From: Rhodoferax sp. OV413
GTDB taxonomy: Bacteria; Pseudomonadota; Gammaproteobacteria; Burkholderiales; Burkholderiaceae_C
Reading direction: 5' to 3'
DNA: 44,504 nt
Assembly (NCBI RefSeq): GCF_945881795.1
Contig: NZ_CAMCVG010000009.1
Span: 1 to 44,504, forward strand
Shown here: positions 27,416-36,085 of the stretch, piece by piece
Position numbering within the stretch: position 1 is the first letter of the stretch
Layout: every line of letters begins with the position of its first letter
Made by a program: the position numbers and the translations under genes
Notes under the pieces: generated by a model
Databases searched by the model: none
The model's input: the letters and a program-made list of their open reading frames with translations, nothing else
Told to the model about the DNA's origin: nothing

Positions 27416-27622
27416 TCAGTGGCCCGATGCGAAGTGTTCGCCGTCCTTGAGTTGGTACACGGTGCCGCAGTAGGGGCACTTGGCGTTGCCCGTGCGGCCT
27501 ACGTCGAGGTACACCTTGGGGTGGGTGTTCCAGGTTTGCATGCCGGCCACGGGGCTGGGGCAGAACACACCGCCCTGGTGGTTCAGGTCTTTGGCCAGGA
27601 GTTCGACAACAGCTTGGGACAT
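27416..27622 (-). CDS. Zinc-finger (zf-CHCC) domain protein
   Basis: 68 residues. The pattern GVFCPSP, NTHPKVYLDV and AKCPYCGTVYQL gives Cys-x12-His-x14-Cys-x2-Cys, the zf-CHCC domain (PF10276) also found in the mitochondrial complex I subunit NDUFS6. In betaproteobacteria it is a common small gene of unknown role. It starts 2 nt after the ilvE stop, so it is almost certainly co-translated with ilvE. The N-terminal half (MSQAVVELLAKDLNHQGG) is helical and not conserved to my eye. Confidence 0.9.
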   Translation of the reverse strand: MSQAVVELLAKDLNHQGGVFCPSPVAGMQTWNTHPKVYLDVGRTGNAKCPYCGTVYQLKDGEHFASGH

Positions 27623-27624
27623 GA

Positions 27625-28575
27625 TCAGACTTTCGTGAGCCAGTGGGCGTAGTGGGGGTTGCGGCCGTTGACGATGTCAAAGAACGCGGTCTGGATTTTT
27701 TCGGTGATGGGGCCGCGGCTGCCCACGTAGTCGCCCCGGCCCATCGCGATGCGGTCGAGCTCGCGGATGGGGGTGACTTCGGCGGCGGTGCCGGTGAAGA
27801 AGGCTTCATCGGCGATGTACACCTCGTCGCGGGTGATGCGCTTTTGCACGATCTCGATCCCCAGGTCCTTGGCGATATGGAACACGGTGTTGCGGGTGAT
27901 GCCGTTCAAGGCGCCGGCCGACAGGTCGGGCGTATAAATCACGCCATTCTTGATGACGAAAATGTTTTCGCCGGCACCTTCGGACACAAAACCGGAGCTG
28001 TCGAGCAGCAGGGCTTCGTCGTAACCGTCATCGGTGGCTTCCATGTTGGCCAGAATCGAGTTGGTGTAGTTGCTCACCGCCTTGGCCTGCGTCATGGTGA
28101 TGTTGACGTGGTGGCGGGTGTAGCTGCTGGTTTTGACGCGGATGCCGCGCTTGAGGCCTTCTTCGCCAAGGTAAGCGCCCCAGGCCCATGCCGCCACCAT
28201 CAGATGAATGGTGTTGCCCTTGGGCGAGACGCCGAGCTTCTTGTCACCAATCCAGGTGAGCGGCCGCAGGTAGCCGCTCTCGAGCTCGTTTTCGCGGATC
28301 ACGGCGCACTGCGCGTCGTTGACCTGTTCCTGGGTGAACGGGATATTCATGCGCAAGATCTTGGCGCTGTTGAACAGGCGCTCGGTGTGCTCCTGCAGGC
28401 GGAAGATAGCGGGGCCGTTAACGGTGTTGTAGGCCCGCACACCTTCGAACGCGCCGCAGCCGTAGTGCAGCGTGTGGCTCAGGACATGGATCTTGGCGTC
28501 GCGCCACTCCACCATCTGGCCATCCATCCAGATTTTTCCGTCGCGATCAGACATGGAGGGGGGTAGTACGCTCAT
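27625..28575 (-). CDS. ilvE: Branched-chain-amino-acid aminotransferase
   Basis: 316 residues, a class IV PLP aminotransferase. SHTLHYGCGAFEGVRAY is the N-terminal block, TQAKAVSNYTNSILA holds the PLP-binding Lys, and LDSSGFVSEGAGENIFVIK plus GITRNTVF follow in order. It makes leucine, isoleucine and valine from their 2-keto acids. ATG 28575 has AAGGA 7 nt upstream; ATG 28554 (MSDRDGKIW) is a weaker choice. It is followed at once by the zinc-finger gene and preceded by a small membrane protein gene 50 nt away. Confidence 0.95.
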   Translation of the reverse strand: MSVLPPSMSDRDGKIWMDGQMVEWRDAKIHVLSHTLHYGCGAFEGVRAYNTVNGPAIFRLQEHTERLFNSAKILRMNIPFTQEQVNDAQCAVIRENELESGYLRPLTWIGDKKLGVSPKGNTIHLMVAAWAWGAYLGEEGLKRGIRVKTSSYTRHHVNITMTQAKAVSNYTNSILANMEATDDGYDEALLLDSSGFVSEGAGENIFVIKNGVIYTPDLSAGALNGITRNTVFHIAKDLGIEIVQKRITRDEVYIADEAFFTGTAAEVTPIRELDRIAMGRGDYVGSRGPITEKIQTAFFDIVNGRNPHYAHWLTKV

Positions 28576-28625
28576 CGGGGTGTCCTTGAAGTAATTCGGT
28601 GGCAGGTAATACAGAAACGAGGATT

Positions 28626-29051
28626 TTACGGGGCGGGCCTTTGCAAATCCCAGCTTTGCAGCTTTCCGCCTGCAAACACGCACAGCACGCTGCTGCCAGA
28701 GGTGTCGGTCCAGCGGAAGCGCTCGGGCTGCGTCTCCGGCGGAGATTCGAGCTGCCCCAGCGCGCGGGTCATGGCCACCACATGCAGCAAGGGAGCCCCG
28801 GGGCGCAGCCTGGCATGCAGCATGACGGCGCTGTCCACATGGCCGATGGGCCGGTTGGCCGCCCGCTTGAGGACCTGGAGCATCCGGGTGAAATGCAGCA
28901 ACTGCCACATCACCAGCGCGCCACCCACCAGCGCCAAGCCCGGCCAGCCGTAATGCCAGTAGCCCGCAACCAAGGCGGCCAGAGCGGCCAGCGGAATGAG
29001 AACGCGGTGGGCTATGCCCGCAATCCTGCTGCCCGGAGAGATATTCGCCAT
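28626..29051 (-). CDS. Small membrane protein of unknown function
   Basis: 141 residues. Two hydrophobic segments near the N-terminus (about 15-32 and 36-52) and a hydrophilic C-terminal half of about 85 residues ending LQSWDLQRPAP. I do not recognise a family. The frame, codon usage and tight position between radA and ilvE support a real gene. CAAAAT ends 6 nt before the ATG inside the near-palindrome GCCAAAATCTTGGC, so it may have its own nearly leaderless promoter. Confidence 0.65.
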   Translation of the reverse strand: MANISPGSRIAGIAHRVLIPLAALAALVAGYWHYGWPGLALVGGALVMWQLLHFTRMLQVLKRAANRPIGHVDSAVMLHARLRPGAPLLHVVAMTRALGQLESPPETQPERFRWTDTSGSSVLCVFAGGKLQSWDLQRPAP

Positions 29052-29131
29052 GCCAAGATTTTGGCAGGCCCGCGAGGCACGGTGGCTCAGCCGCCCCCGC
29101 CCCGCCCCCGCATCCTTAACCAGGCCGCGCC

Positions 29132-30499
29132 TCAGCCCAGGCCGCGCACCACGTTCATCGCCTCGTCCACCCGGTCAACCGCGTGAATGGTCATGCCCTC
29201 GATTGGCTTTTTGGGCGCATTCGCCTTGGGCACCACGGCCATGGTGAAGCCCAGCTTGGCGGCTTCTTTCAAGCGCTCCTGCCCGCGGGGTGCGGGCCGT
29301 ACCTCGCCGGCCAGCCCCACCTCGCCAAAGGCAATAAAGCCTTTGGGCAGCGGCTTGCCTCGCAGGCTCGAGGTGATGGACAGCATGACCGCCAAATCGG
29401 CCGCCGGCTCGCCGATGCGTACGCCGCCCACAGCATTGATGAACACATCCTGGTCCATGCAGGCCACGCCCGCGTGGCGGTGCAGCACGGCCAGCAGCAT
29501 GGCCAGTCGGTCTTTGTCCAGCCCCACACTCAGGCGCCGCGGCGACGGCCCACCCGTGTCTACCAACGCCTGAATTTCGACCAGGAGCGGGCGGGTGCCT
29601 TCTAACGTCACCATCACGCAACTGCCGGGCACCGGCTCAGCATGCTGGCTCAGAAAAATGGCGCTGGGGTTGCTCACGCCCTTGAGGCCTTTTTCGGTCA
29701 TGGCAAACACGCCAATCTCATTCACCGCACCAAAGCGGTTTTTGATGGCGCGCACCAGCCTGAACTGGCTGTGCGTGTCGCCCTCGAAGTACAGCACCGT
29801 GTCCACCATGTGCTCCAGCACGCGCGGGCCGGCCAGCGCGCCTTCTTTGGTCACATGCCCGACCAGCACGATGGCGGTGCCGCTGGCCTTGGCCGCGCGG
29901 GTCAGGTGCGCCGCGCATTCGCGCACCTGGGCCACCGAGCCCGGCGCGCTGGTGAGCTGCTCGGAATACACCGTCTGGATTGAGTCAATCACCGCCACAT
30001 CGGGGCGGTTGGCCTCCAGGGTGGCGAGGATTTTTTCGAGCTGAATCTCGGCCAGCACCTTCACCTGCGAATGGTCCAGCCCCAGCCGGCGCGAGCGCAA
30101 GGCCACCTGCGCCCCGCTCTCTTCGCCGGTTACGTAAAGTGTGGACTTGCCCGAGCGTTGCAGCGAATCGAGCGCCTGCAACAAAAGCGTGGACTTGCCG
30201 ATGCCGGGGTCTCCGCCGATCAGCACCACCCCGCCTTCGACCATGCCGCCACCCAGCACCCGGTCCAGCTCTTCGTGGCCGGTGGGCGTGCGCTCCACGT
30301 CCTGCGCCTCGATGTCGGACAGCACCGTGACCTCGGCGGTTTTGGCAAGGGACGCAAACCGGTTTTTTGCCGGCGCGTCACCACTGGCAACCGATTCGAT
30401 CAGCGTGTTCCAGGCGTTGCAGTGCGGGCACTTGCCCAGCCATTTGGGGCTGGTGCCGCCGCATTCATTGCAGGTGTAGATGGTTTTGTCTTTGGCCAT
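29132..30499 (-). CDS. radA: DNA repair and recombination protein RadA
   Basis: 455 residues, normal length. N-terminal C4 zinc finger (CNECGG...CPHC), RecA-like core with Walker A GGDPGIGKST, the RadA-specific KNRFG motif (AIKNRFGAVNEIGVF), and a C-terminal Lon-like domain (SVGLDKDRLAMLLAVLHRH ... GEVGLAGEVRP). RadA is a branch-migration helicase that extends RecA-made joints in repair and transformation. A near-perfect LexA box lies 14-29 nt before its ATG. TATTAT ends 7 nt before the ATG, so the message is probably leaderless. Confidence 0.96.
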   Translation of the reverse strand: MAKDKTIYTCNECGGTSPKWLGKCPHCNAWNTLIESVASGDAPAKNRFASLAKTAEVTVLSDIEAQDVERTPTGHEELDRVLGGGMVEGGVVLIGGDPGIGKSTLLLQALDSLQRSGKSTLYVTGEESGAQVALRSRRLGLDHSQVKVLAEIQLEKILATLEANRPDVAVIDSIQTVYSEQLTSAPGSVAQVRECAAHLTRAAKASGTAIVLVGHVTKEGALAGPRVLEHMVDTVLYFEGDTHSQFRLVRAIKNRFGAVNEIGVFAMTEKGLKGVSNPSAIFLSQHAEPVPGSCVMVTLEGTRPLLVEIQALVDTGGPSPRRLSVGLDKDRLAMLLAVLHRHAGVACMDQDVFINAVGGVRIGEPAADLAVMLSITSSLRGKPLPKGFIAFGEVGLAGEVRPAPRGQERLKEAAKLGFTMAVVPKANAPKKPIEGMTIHAVDRVDEAMNVVRGLG

Positions 30500-30506
30500 G
30501 GCGGGA

Positions 30507-30512
30507 ATAATA
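30507..30512 (-). promoter_or_regulatory. radA -10 element
   Basis: TATTAT on the minus strand, 7 nt before the radA ATG; a weak TGCATA stands 17 nt further upstream as -35. The expected start site is at or next to the ATG. Confidence 0.5.
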
Positions 30513-30528
30513 CTGTATATAGATACAG
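30513..30528. promoter_or_regulatory. LexA (SOS) box upstream of radA
   Basis: CTGTATATAGATACAG fits the LexA consensus CTGTATATNNATACAG almost perfectly. It fills the spacer between the predicted -35 and -10 of radA, where bound LexA would block RNA polymerase. It lies between the stop of the HD-GYP-like gene and radA. Confidence 0.8.
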
Positions 30529-30552
30529 ATATGCAGCGCGGCTGCCTCCGCC

Positions 30553-31773
30553 TCAGACCTTGGGCAAGCGGCTGCGGGCCCGCTGGACCTTGTCAGCGCT
30601 GACGGCAATGCGAACGGTTTGAAAGTTCAGCGGGGCGGCCATGGCCCAGTCGGGGTCGTGGGTGTCGCGGCAGGTGTAGTGGAGGATGGGCATGCTGTCT
30701 TTGTCCATCACCGGCACCACCCACGGTGCGTTGGCGCGGGTACTGCGCTGGGCCACTACCGCGGTGTCGCCGTTGGTCAGCAGCACAAAGGTCCCCGGCG
30801 GGTAGAAGCCGGTCGCGGTGGCCATGGCGGCGCCCACGTTGGAGGCATCGCCCGGAGCCCCGTCCACGCCCTTGACGATGGCCTTGGCCGCGCTGATGGA
30901 GGGCAGCGGCGGGCGGGTCTTGCGCGAGGCCATCTTGGCTACAAAGATGTCGGCGGTGAACAAAATACGGCGGGCTAGGGCATTGCGCCCCAGGGCCTGC
31001 GGATCGTTGGGATGGTGGTGCCAGCGCACGATATCCAGCGTGTCCTCGTCTTCCAGCCCGAGCCGGTTCAGCGTCTCACAGGCCAGGGCAGGGTGGTCGG
31101 CAATCAGGCTGCGCTGCCAGGCGGTGGGCGCGGCGTGGTGGGTGGCCAGGCTGTCCTGGTCGCGCGCCATGGCCATGTTCTGGATGAGCGCAGCATCCAG
31201 CAGACTACGGCGTAGGCTCGGGTCCAGGCCCAACTTATCGGCGGTCAGCAGGCTCATGCTGCCGCAGAGCAGCGCATGGGTGGCGCAGTAGCCCAGGCTG
31301 TTGTCGCTCAGCATCTGAAACAACCGGAACAGGCCGTCGTCGGTATCTGCGTTGAGCAGCTTTTGCACCGTGCGCGCCACTCCATCGAGGCGAACCAGCG
31401 GGTTGATGGCCAACCCGCCCTGGTACAGGATGCCGCGCAGTACGTCCTGCACATCCAGCCAGCCGCCGCTCAGCGCCTGGCTCACCACGTAGTCCATATC
31501 ACGGATGCGCGCCGGCATGGGAAGGCTGGCCAGGGTTTGCACATCCACCCCCTCGCGCAGCATCTCGTGCACCATGCGTTCATAGGCGCGCTGCCAGGCC
31601 ATGGCATCGCCCGGCGTGGCGCTGGCGTTAAAGGCGTGCAGCTTATCGCGGTGCTGCCCGGAGACGATCGGCTGGCCTTTTTTCAGCAGCAGCTGGCCGG
31701 TGTCACTCCAGATGTCCACCGGCAAGGGCTGCCCCACCTGCAGCATGGAGATAGGAATGGGCACATACCGCAC
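30553..31773 (-). CDS. HD-GYP-like protein with degenerate active site
   Basis: 406 residues from GTG 31773, which has GGGAGA 9 nt upstream; ATG 31821 would lie inside alr. The central part (about 170-310) follows the HD-GYP phosphodiesterase layout: HALLCGSMSLL, then LLDAALIQNMAM where active enzymes have LLHDIG, then IADHPALACETL, IVRWHHHPNDPQALG where they have HHE-DGSGYP, and ARRILFTADIFVAKMASRKTRPP. The HD dyad is Q-N and GYP is absent, so cyclic-di-GMP hydrolysis is unlikely. It starts 5 nt after the alr stop. Possible role: binding or signalling protein. Confidence 0.75.
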   Translation of the reverse strand: MRYVPIPISMLQVGQPLPVDIWSDTGQLLLKKGQPIVSGQHRDKLHAFNASATPGDAMAWQRAYERMVHEMLREGVDVQTLASLPMPARIRDMDYVVSQALSGGWLDVQDVLRGILYQGGLAINPLVRLDGVARTVQKLLNADTDDGLFRLFQMLSDNSLGYCATHALLCGSMSLLTADKLGLDPSLRRSLLDAALIQNMAMARDQDSLATHHAAPTAWQRSLIADHPALACETLNRLGLEDEDTLDIVRWHHHPNDPQALGRNALARRILFTADIFVAKMASRKTRPPLPSISAAKAIVKGVDGAPGDASNVGAAMATATGFYPPGTFVLLTNGDTAVVAQRSTRANAPWVVPVMDKDSMPILHYTCRDTHDPDWAMAAPLNFQTVRIAVSADKVQRARSRLPKV

Positions 31774-31778
31774 GGCGC

Positions 31779-32873
31779 TCAGTCTCCCACCGCCACCGGA
31801 ACCCGCGGTGCCAGCGCACACATCAGCTCGTAGCCCAGCGTGCCGGCGGCGGCGGCCACCTCGTCGATGGGCAGCACAGCGCCGTTGTGCGCGCGGCCCC
31901 AGAGCGTGACTTCAGTGCCCAGAGTGGCGTGGGGCACCGGCCCGAGGTCGACGGTGATCATGTCCATGCTCACCCGCCCCACGGTGCGGCAGCGCACGCC
32001 GTCCACCAGCACCGGCGTACCGGTGGGGCACACACGCGGATAGCCGTCGGCATAGCCGCAGGCCACCACGCCGATGCGCATGGCGCTTTCGGCCACAAAA
32101 GTAGAGCCATATCCGACGCTATCGCCTGCCGATATTGCGCGGGTAGCTATTATTTTGGAAGCAAGCGTCATGCCGGGCAGCAAGTCCCAGTGCCGGCTGT
32201 CGTGCGCGGGGTGGTCGGGTGCGCTGCCGTAGGTGGCAATTCCGGCGCGCACCCAGTCCGACACCAGACCCGCGCCGCTGTGGCGCAGGATGGCGGCGCT
32301 GTTGCTCAGGCTGCGCTCGCCGGGCAGATCGTCGGTGGCGCCCCGAAAAAGCGCCAGCTGCGCGGCAATGCCCTTGGGGCCATCGGCGTCGCTGAAATGG
32401 GTCATCAGCGAGATTTCATCCACCTGCGGCAAGGCGTTGAGCCGCGTCCACGCCGAACGCACCTGCCCGGGCTGAAAGCCCAGCCGGTTCATACCGGAGT
32501 TGACCTTGAGGAACACCCGGTGCGGCTCGTTGGTCTTGTGGATAGCCAGCATGTCGATTTGCTCCTCGCAGTGCACCGTGTGCCACAGCCCCAGGCGCGA
32601 ACATAGCTCGAGGTCACGCTGCTCAAAGGCCCCTTCGAGCAGCAGAATCGGCCCGCGCCAGCCCAGGCCGCGCAGGCGCTGCGCCTCGGACAGGTCCAGC
32701 AGCGCAAAACCGTCCGCCCCGCGCAGGCCCTCAAACGCCCGCTCGATACCGTGGCCGTAGGCGTCGGCTTTGACCACCGCCCACAGGCGCGCGTCGGGCG
32801 CTGCGCGGCGGCAGACTTCGAGGTTGTGGCGCAACGCCTCGGGGTGAATGGTGGCTTGAATGGGACGGGGCAT
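31779..32873 (-). CDS. alr: Alanine racemase
   Basis: 364 residues. [11 protein letters not shown] contains the PLP-binding Lys, and [11 protein letters not shown] and the C-terminal [11 protein letters not shown] (with the second catalytic region) complete the family pattern. It makes D-alanine for peptidoglycan. The start is ATG 32873; CAAAAT ends 7 nt before it and there is no ribosome site. A copy of the interspersed repeat lies in frame inside the gene (32116-32166), encoding about residues 236-252 with AT-rich codons unlike the surroundings. Coupled to the HD-GYP-like gene; divergent from lplT. Confidence 0.95.
   Translation of the reverse strand: MPRPIQATIHPEALRHNLEVCRRAAPDARLWAVVKADAYGHGIERAFEGLRGADGFALLDLSEAQRLRGLGWRGPILLLEGAFEQRDLELCSRLGLWHTVHCEEQIDMLAIHKTNEPHRVFLKVNSGMNRLGFQPGQVRSAWTRLNALPQVDEISLMTHFSDADGPKGIAAQLALFRGATDDLPGERSLSNSAAILRHSGAGLVSDWVRAGIATYGSAPDHPAHDSRHWDLLPGMTLASKIIATRAISAGDSVGYGSTFVAESAMRIGVVACGYADGYPRVCPTGTPVLVDGVRCRTVGRVSMDMITVDLGPVPHATLGTEVTLWGRAHNGAVLPIDEVAAAAGTLGYELMCALAPRVPVAVGD
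32116..32166 (+). repeat. Interspersed palindromic repeat, copy 5 (inside alr)
   Basis: CGCTATCGCCTGCCGATATT, GCGCGGGTAGCTATTATTTT and GGAAGCAAGCG follow the order and spacing of copy 3 (TAGCCCCCGCTGATATTGCGC, CAGCTATATTTTTTGTAGCA). It is in frame with alr. It could instead be chance similarity in a conserved region, since the protein length is unchanged. Confidence 0.5.
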
Positions 32874-32966
32874 GGCGGGGATTTTGACATCGCCCCCCGT
32901 GCTATAAACAAAATCAACACGGAGACACCCCCCCAACTACCGGCGCTCGCACCCGGACACCGACCC

Positions 32967-34250
32967 ATGAAACGCGGCTTCTACACCATCATGTCAGCGC
33001 AGTTCTTCAGCTCGCTGGCCGACAACGCTTTGTTTGTGGGAGCCGTGCAGTTGTTGCGCGGCGCCGGAGCGCCCGAGTGGCAGCAGGCCGCGCTGGTGCC
33101 GATGTTTGCCTTGTTTTATGTGGTGCTGGCCCCGTTTGTGGGCGCCTTTGCCGACTCGCTCCCCAAGGGGCGGGTGATGCTTATCAGTAACGGCATCAAG
33201 ATCATCGGCTGCCTGATGATGCTGTTTGGCACCCACCCGCTGATGGCCTATGCGATTGTGGGTCTGGGGGCGGCGGCGTATTCGCCGGCCAAGTACGGCA
33301 TCCTCACCGAGCTGCTGCCGGCGTCGCAGCTGGTCAAGGCCAATGGCTGGATTGAGGGGCTGACCATTGCCTCCATCATTTTGGGTGTACTGCTGGGCGG
33401 ACAGCTGGTGGGGCCGCTGGTGTCCGGGGCGCTGCTCTCGATTGACCTGCCCTTCATTGACACCGGCATCGACTCCGCGCCTGAGGCTGCCATTGCGGCG
33501 CTGATCCTGGTGTACCTTGCGGCTGCGTGGTTCAACACCCGTATTCCCCACACCGGTGTGGACATGCAACCCCTGCCCCGCAAGCTGTTAACCCTGCTGC
33601 CGGACTTCTGGGGCTGCAATGTACGGCTCTGGAAGGATCGCCTGGGTCAGATTTCGCTGGCCACCACCACCCTGTTCTGGGGCGTGAGCGGCAACTTGCG
33701 CTACATCGTGCTGGCCTGGGCTGCGGCGGCTTTGGGCTACAGCGTCACGCAGGCCTCGGCGCTGGTGGGCGTGGTGGCGGTGGGGACGGCAGTGGGGGCG
33801 GTGGTGGCCTCGATGCGCATGCGGCTGGACCAGGCCGTGCTGGTCATGCCACTGGGCATTGCCATGGGGGTGCTGGTGATCATGCTGAACTTCATCAGCA
33901 ATGTCTGGCTGGCGGCGCCCTTTTTGATTTTGTTGGGCGCGCTGGGCGGCTTTCTGGTGGTGCCGATGAACGCGCTGCTGCAGCACCGCGGACACAACCT
34001 GATGGGCGCGGGCCGATCTATTGCGGTACAAAACTTCAACGAACAGGCCTGCATCCTTGGGCTGGGTGCGTTTTACAGCCTGTCCACCGGCATGGGCTTG
34101 TCGGCCTTCGGCGCCATCAGCGTGTTTGGCGTGGTGGTGGCGGGCTGCATGTGGATGATCAAGCGCTGGCACGACCGCAACTGCCGCGAACATGCGGCCG
34201 AGGTGAACCACCTGCTCGATATCGCCCGCAATGACCAGTCGCACGGCTAG
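32967..34250 (+). CDS. lplT: Lysophospholipid transporter (MFS)
   Basis: 427 residues with about 12 membrane segments. FYTIMSAQFFSSLADNALFVGAVQLL, FVGAFADSLPKGRVMLISNGIKIIG and AYSPAKYGILTELLP are typical of LplT, which flips lyso-phosphatidylethanolamine inward for re-acylation. In many bacteria the partner acyltransferase (aas) is adjacent or fused; none is seen here. The ATG at 32967 gives the family N-terminus. It is divergent from alr, with 93 nt between. Confidence 0.9.
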   Translation: MKRGFYTIMSAQFFSSLADNALFVGAVQLLRGAGAPEWQQAALVPMFALFYVVLAPFVGAFADSLPKGRVMLISNGIKIIGCLMMLFGTHPLMAYAIVGLGAAAYSPAKYGILTELLPASQLVKANGWIEGLTIASIILGVLLGGQLVGPLVSGALLSIDLPFIDTGIDSAPEAAIAALILVYLAAAWFNTRIPHTGVDMQPLPRKLLTLLPDFWGCNVRLWKDRLGQISLATTTLFWGVSGNLRYIVLAWAAAALGYSVTQASALVGVVAVGTAVGAVVASMRMRLDQAVLVMPLGIAMGVLVIMLNFISNVWLAAPFLILLGALGGFLVVPMNALLQHRGHNLMGAGRSIAVQNFNEQACILGLGAFYSLSTGMGLSAFGAISVFGVVVAGCMWMIKRWHDRNCREHAAEVNHLLDIARNDQSHG

Positions 34251-34322
34251 GCCTTGGCCCGGCCGGCCGCAGCCGCGCTTGCCGGCTGCTAAGGTGGCAC
34301 CCCACACAACACGGAGATGCCC

Positions 34323-34805
34323 ATGACCACGGTCTACGATTTTGAAGCGCTCGACATCAGCGGCAGGCCGGTCGCACTGCGCAACTTCAGCGGCAGCCCA
34401 ATGCTGATTGTGAACACCGCCAGCGCCTGTGGTTTTACGCCGCAGTTTGCCGGGCTGGAGGCTTTGCACCAGCAATACGGCGCCCGCGGCCTGGTGGTGC
34501 TGGGCTTTCCGTGCAACCAGTTCGGCGCGCAGGACAAGGGCAGCAACGACGAAATTGCCACCTTCTGCCAGCGCAACTACGGCGTGAGCTTTGCCATGAT
34601 GTCCAAGATCGAGGTCAACGGCGCCGGCGCCCATCCGCTCTTTCAGTGGCTGTGCAAAGAAGCGCCGGGCCTGTTGGGCACCAACTTCATCAAGTGGAAC
34701 TTCACCAAGTTTCTGGTGGGCAAAGACGGCACGTCCATCACACGCTACGCGCCCAACGACACCCCGGCCAGCCTCGCGGCCGACATTGAGTCCGCGCTGG
34801 CTTAG
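34323..34805 (+). CDS. Glutathione peroxidase family protein
   Basis: 160 residues, thioredoxin fold. NTASACGFTPQF carries the peroxidatic Cys, LGFPCNQFGAQD the Gln and second Cys, and IKWNFTKFLVG the Trp-Asn of the catalytic tetrad. Bacterial members often use thioredoxin rather than glutathione. ATG 34323 is chosen because ACGGAG stands 6 nt upstream; ATG 34317 touches that site. The stop overlaps the convergent glcF stop (TTAG, 34802-34805). Confidence 0.95.
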   Translation: MTTVYDFEALDISGRPVALRNFSGSPMLIVNTASACGFTPQFAGLEALHQQYGARGLVVLGFPCNQFGAQDKGSNDEIATFCQRNYGVSFAMMSKIEVNGAGAHPLFQWLCKEAPGLLGTNFIKWNFTKFLVGKDGTSITRYAPNDTPASLAADIESALA

Positions 34806-36058
34806 AGCGCCGCGTCCAGCACTTCCACCCAGTGCTTCACCGGCGTGGCGGTGCCGCTTTGCAGGTGGGTGATGCAGCCGATGTTGGCGCTGATGATGAC
34901 TTCATTCTCCGCAGCGGCCAGGTTTCCCAGCTTGCGGTCGCGCAGCTGGTAGGAGATGTCGGGGTTGAGCACCGAGTAGGTACCGGCGGAGCCGCAGCAC
35001 AGGTGTGACTCATTGGCCGCCACCCGCACCGCAAAGCCGAGTGCGGCCATGTGGGTTTCCACTCCGCCCTTGAGCTTTTGGCCGTGCTGCAGGGTGCAGG
35101 GCGGGTGAAACACCAGCGCGGGTTGCGCGATGGTTTGTGAGCCGCCTTCTGCGCCATGCCCCCTCCGGCCTGAGAGGCGCGGCTGGAGGGCTGGCACCAG
35201 GTCAGGCAGCAGCTCGCTCAGGTCGCGCGTGAGGTCGCTGATGCGCTGCGCCTTCTCGGCATAGGCCGGATCGTCACGCAGGATGTGGCCGTATTCCTTG
35301 ACGGTAACGCCGCAGCCCGACGCATTCATCACCAGCGCTTCCACGCCCTGCTCCACATACGGCCACCAGGCGTCGATGTTGGCGCGCATGGCGGCCGTGC
35401 CTCCGTCCTGGTCATTCAAGTGAAATTTCAGCGCGCCGCAGCAGCCCGCAGCCGGGGCCACCACCGCCTCAATGCCCGCCGCATCCAAAACGCGGACGGT
35501 GGCGCTATTGATATTGGGCGACATGGCCGGCTGCACGCAGCCCGCCAGCATCAGCATCTTGCGGGCATGGGTGCGGCGGGGCCAAGCACCGGAATCCTGG
35601 GGGGCGGGCACTTTGTTCTTCAGGCTTCGGGGCAGCAACGGGCGCAGCATCTGGCCCAGCTTCATGGCCGGCGCAAAAAGGGGCGAAGGCAGGCCTTCCT
35701 TGAGCGCCCAACGCAGGGCCCGCTCGCCAGCGGGGCGGGGCACCTTGGCATCGACCAGTTTGCGGCCGATATCGACCAGATGCCCGTAGTCCACGCCGCT
35801 GGGGCAGGTGGTTTCGCAGTTGCGGCAGGTCAGGCAGCGGTCCAGGTGCATCTGGGTGGCTCGGGTGGGTTGCTCGCCTTCGAGCACCTGCTTCATCAGG
35901 TAGATGCGTCCGCGCGGGCCGTCTAGCTCGTCGCCGAGCAACTGGTAGGTCGGGCAGGTGGCGGTGCAGAAGCCGCAGTGCACACACTTGCGCAGGATGG
36001 CCTCAGCCGCCTGGCCGTCGGCGGTGTTCTGGTATTCGGGGGCGAGGTGGGTTTGCAT
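34802..36058 (-). CDS. glcF: Glycolate oxidase iron-sulfur subunit
   Basis: 418 residues. Two 4Fe-4S motifs near the N-terminus (CVHCGFCTATCP and CLTCRNCETTCP) and two cysteine-rich CCG-type domains (APAAGCCGALKFH, ESHLCCGSAGTYS). With GlcD and GlcE it oxidises glycolate to glyoxylate and passes electrons to the membrane. The segment PRLSGRRGHGAEGGSQTIAQ before VFHPPCTLQHG looks like an insertion, to my reading. ATG 36058 is preferred to GTG 36064. It follows glcE by 27 nt. Confidence 0.94.
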   Translation of the reverse strand: MQTHLAPEYQNTADGQAAEAILRKCVHCGFCTATCPTYQLLGDELDGPRGRIYLMKQVLEGEQPTRATQMHLDRCLTCRNCETTCPSGVDYGHLVDIGRKLVDAKVPRPAGERALRWALKEGLPSPLFAPAMKLGQMLRPLLPRSLKNKVPAPQDSGAWPRRTHARKMLMLAGCVQPAMSPNINSATVRVLDAAGIEAVVAPAAGCCGALKFHLNDQDGGTAAMRANIDAWWPYVEQGVEALVMNASGCGVTVKEYGHILRDDPAYAEKAQRISDLTRDLSELLPDLVPALQPRLSGRRGHGAEGGSQTIAQPALVFHPPCTLQHGQKLKGGVETHMAALGFAVRVAANESHLCCGSAGTYSVLNPDISYQLRDRKLGNLAAAENEVIISANIGCITHLQSGTATPVKHWVEVLDAAL

Positions 36059-36085
36059 GCGCACTGGGGCCCGGAGGCCCGGAGG

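Noticed and set aside
32882..32906. TTGACA and TATAAA upstream of lplT as a consensus promoter
   Set aside because: The spacer is only 13 nt, too short for sigma-70; TTGACA here also overlaps the complement of the predicted alr -10.
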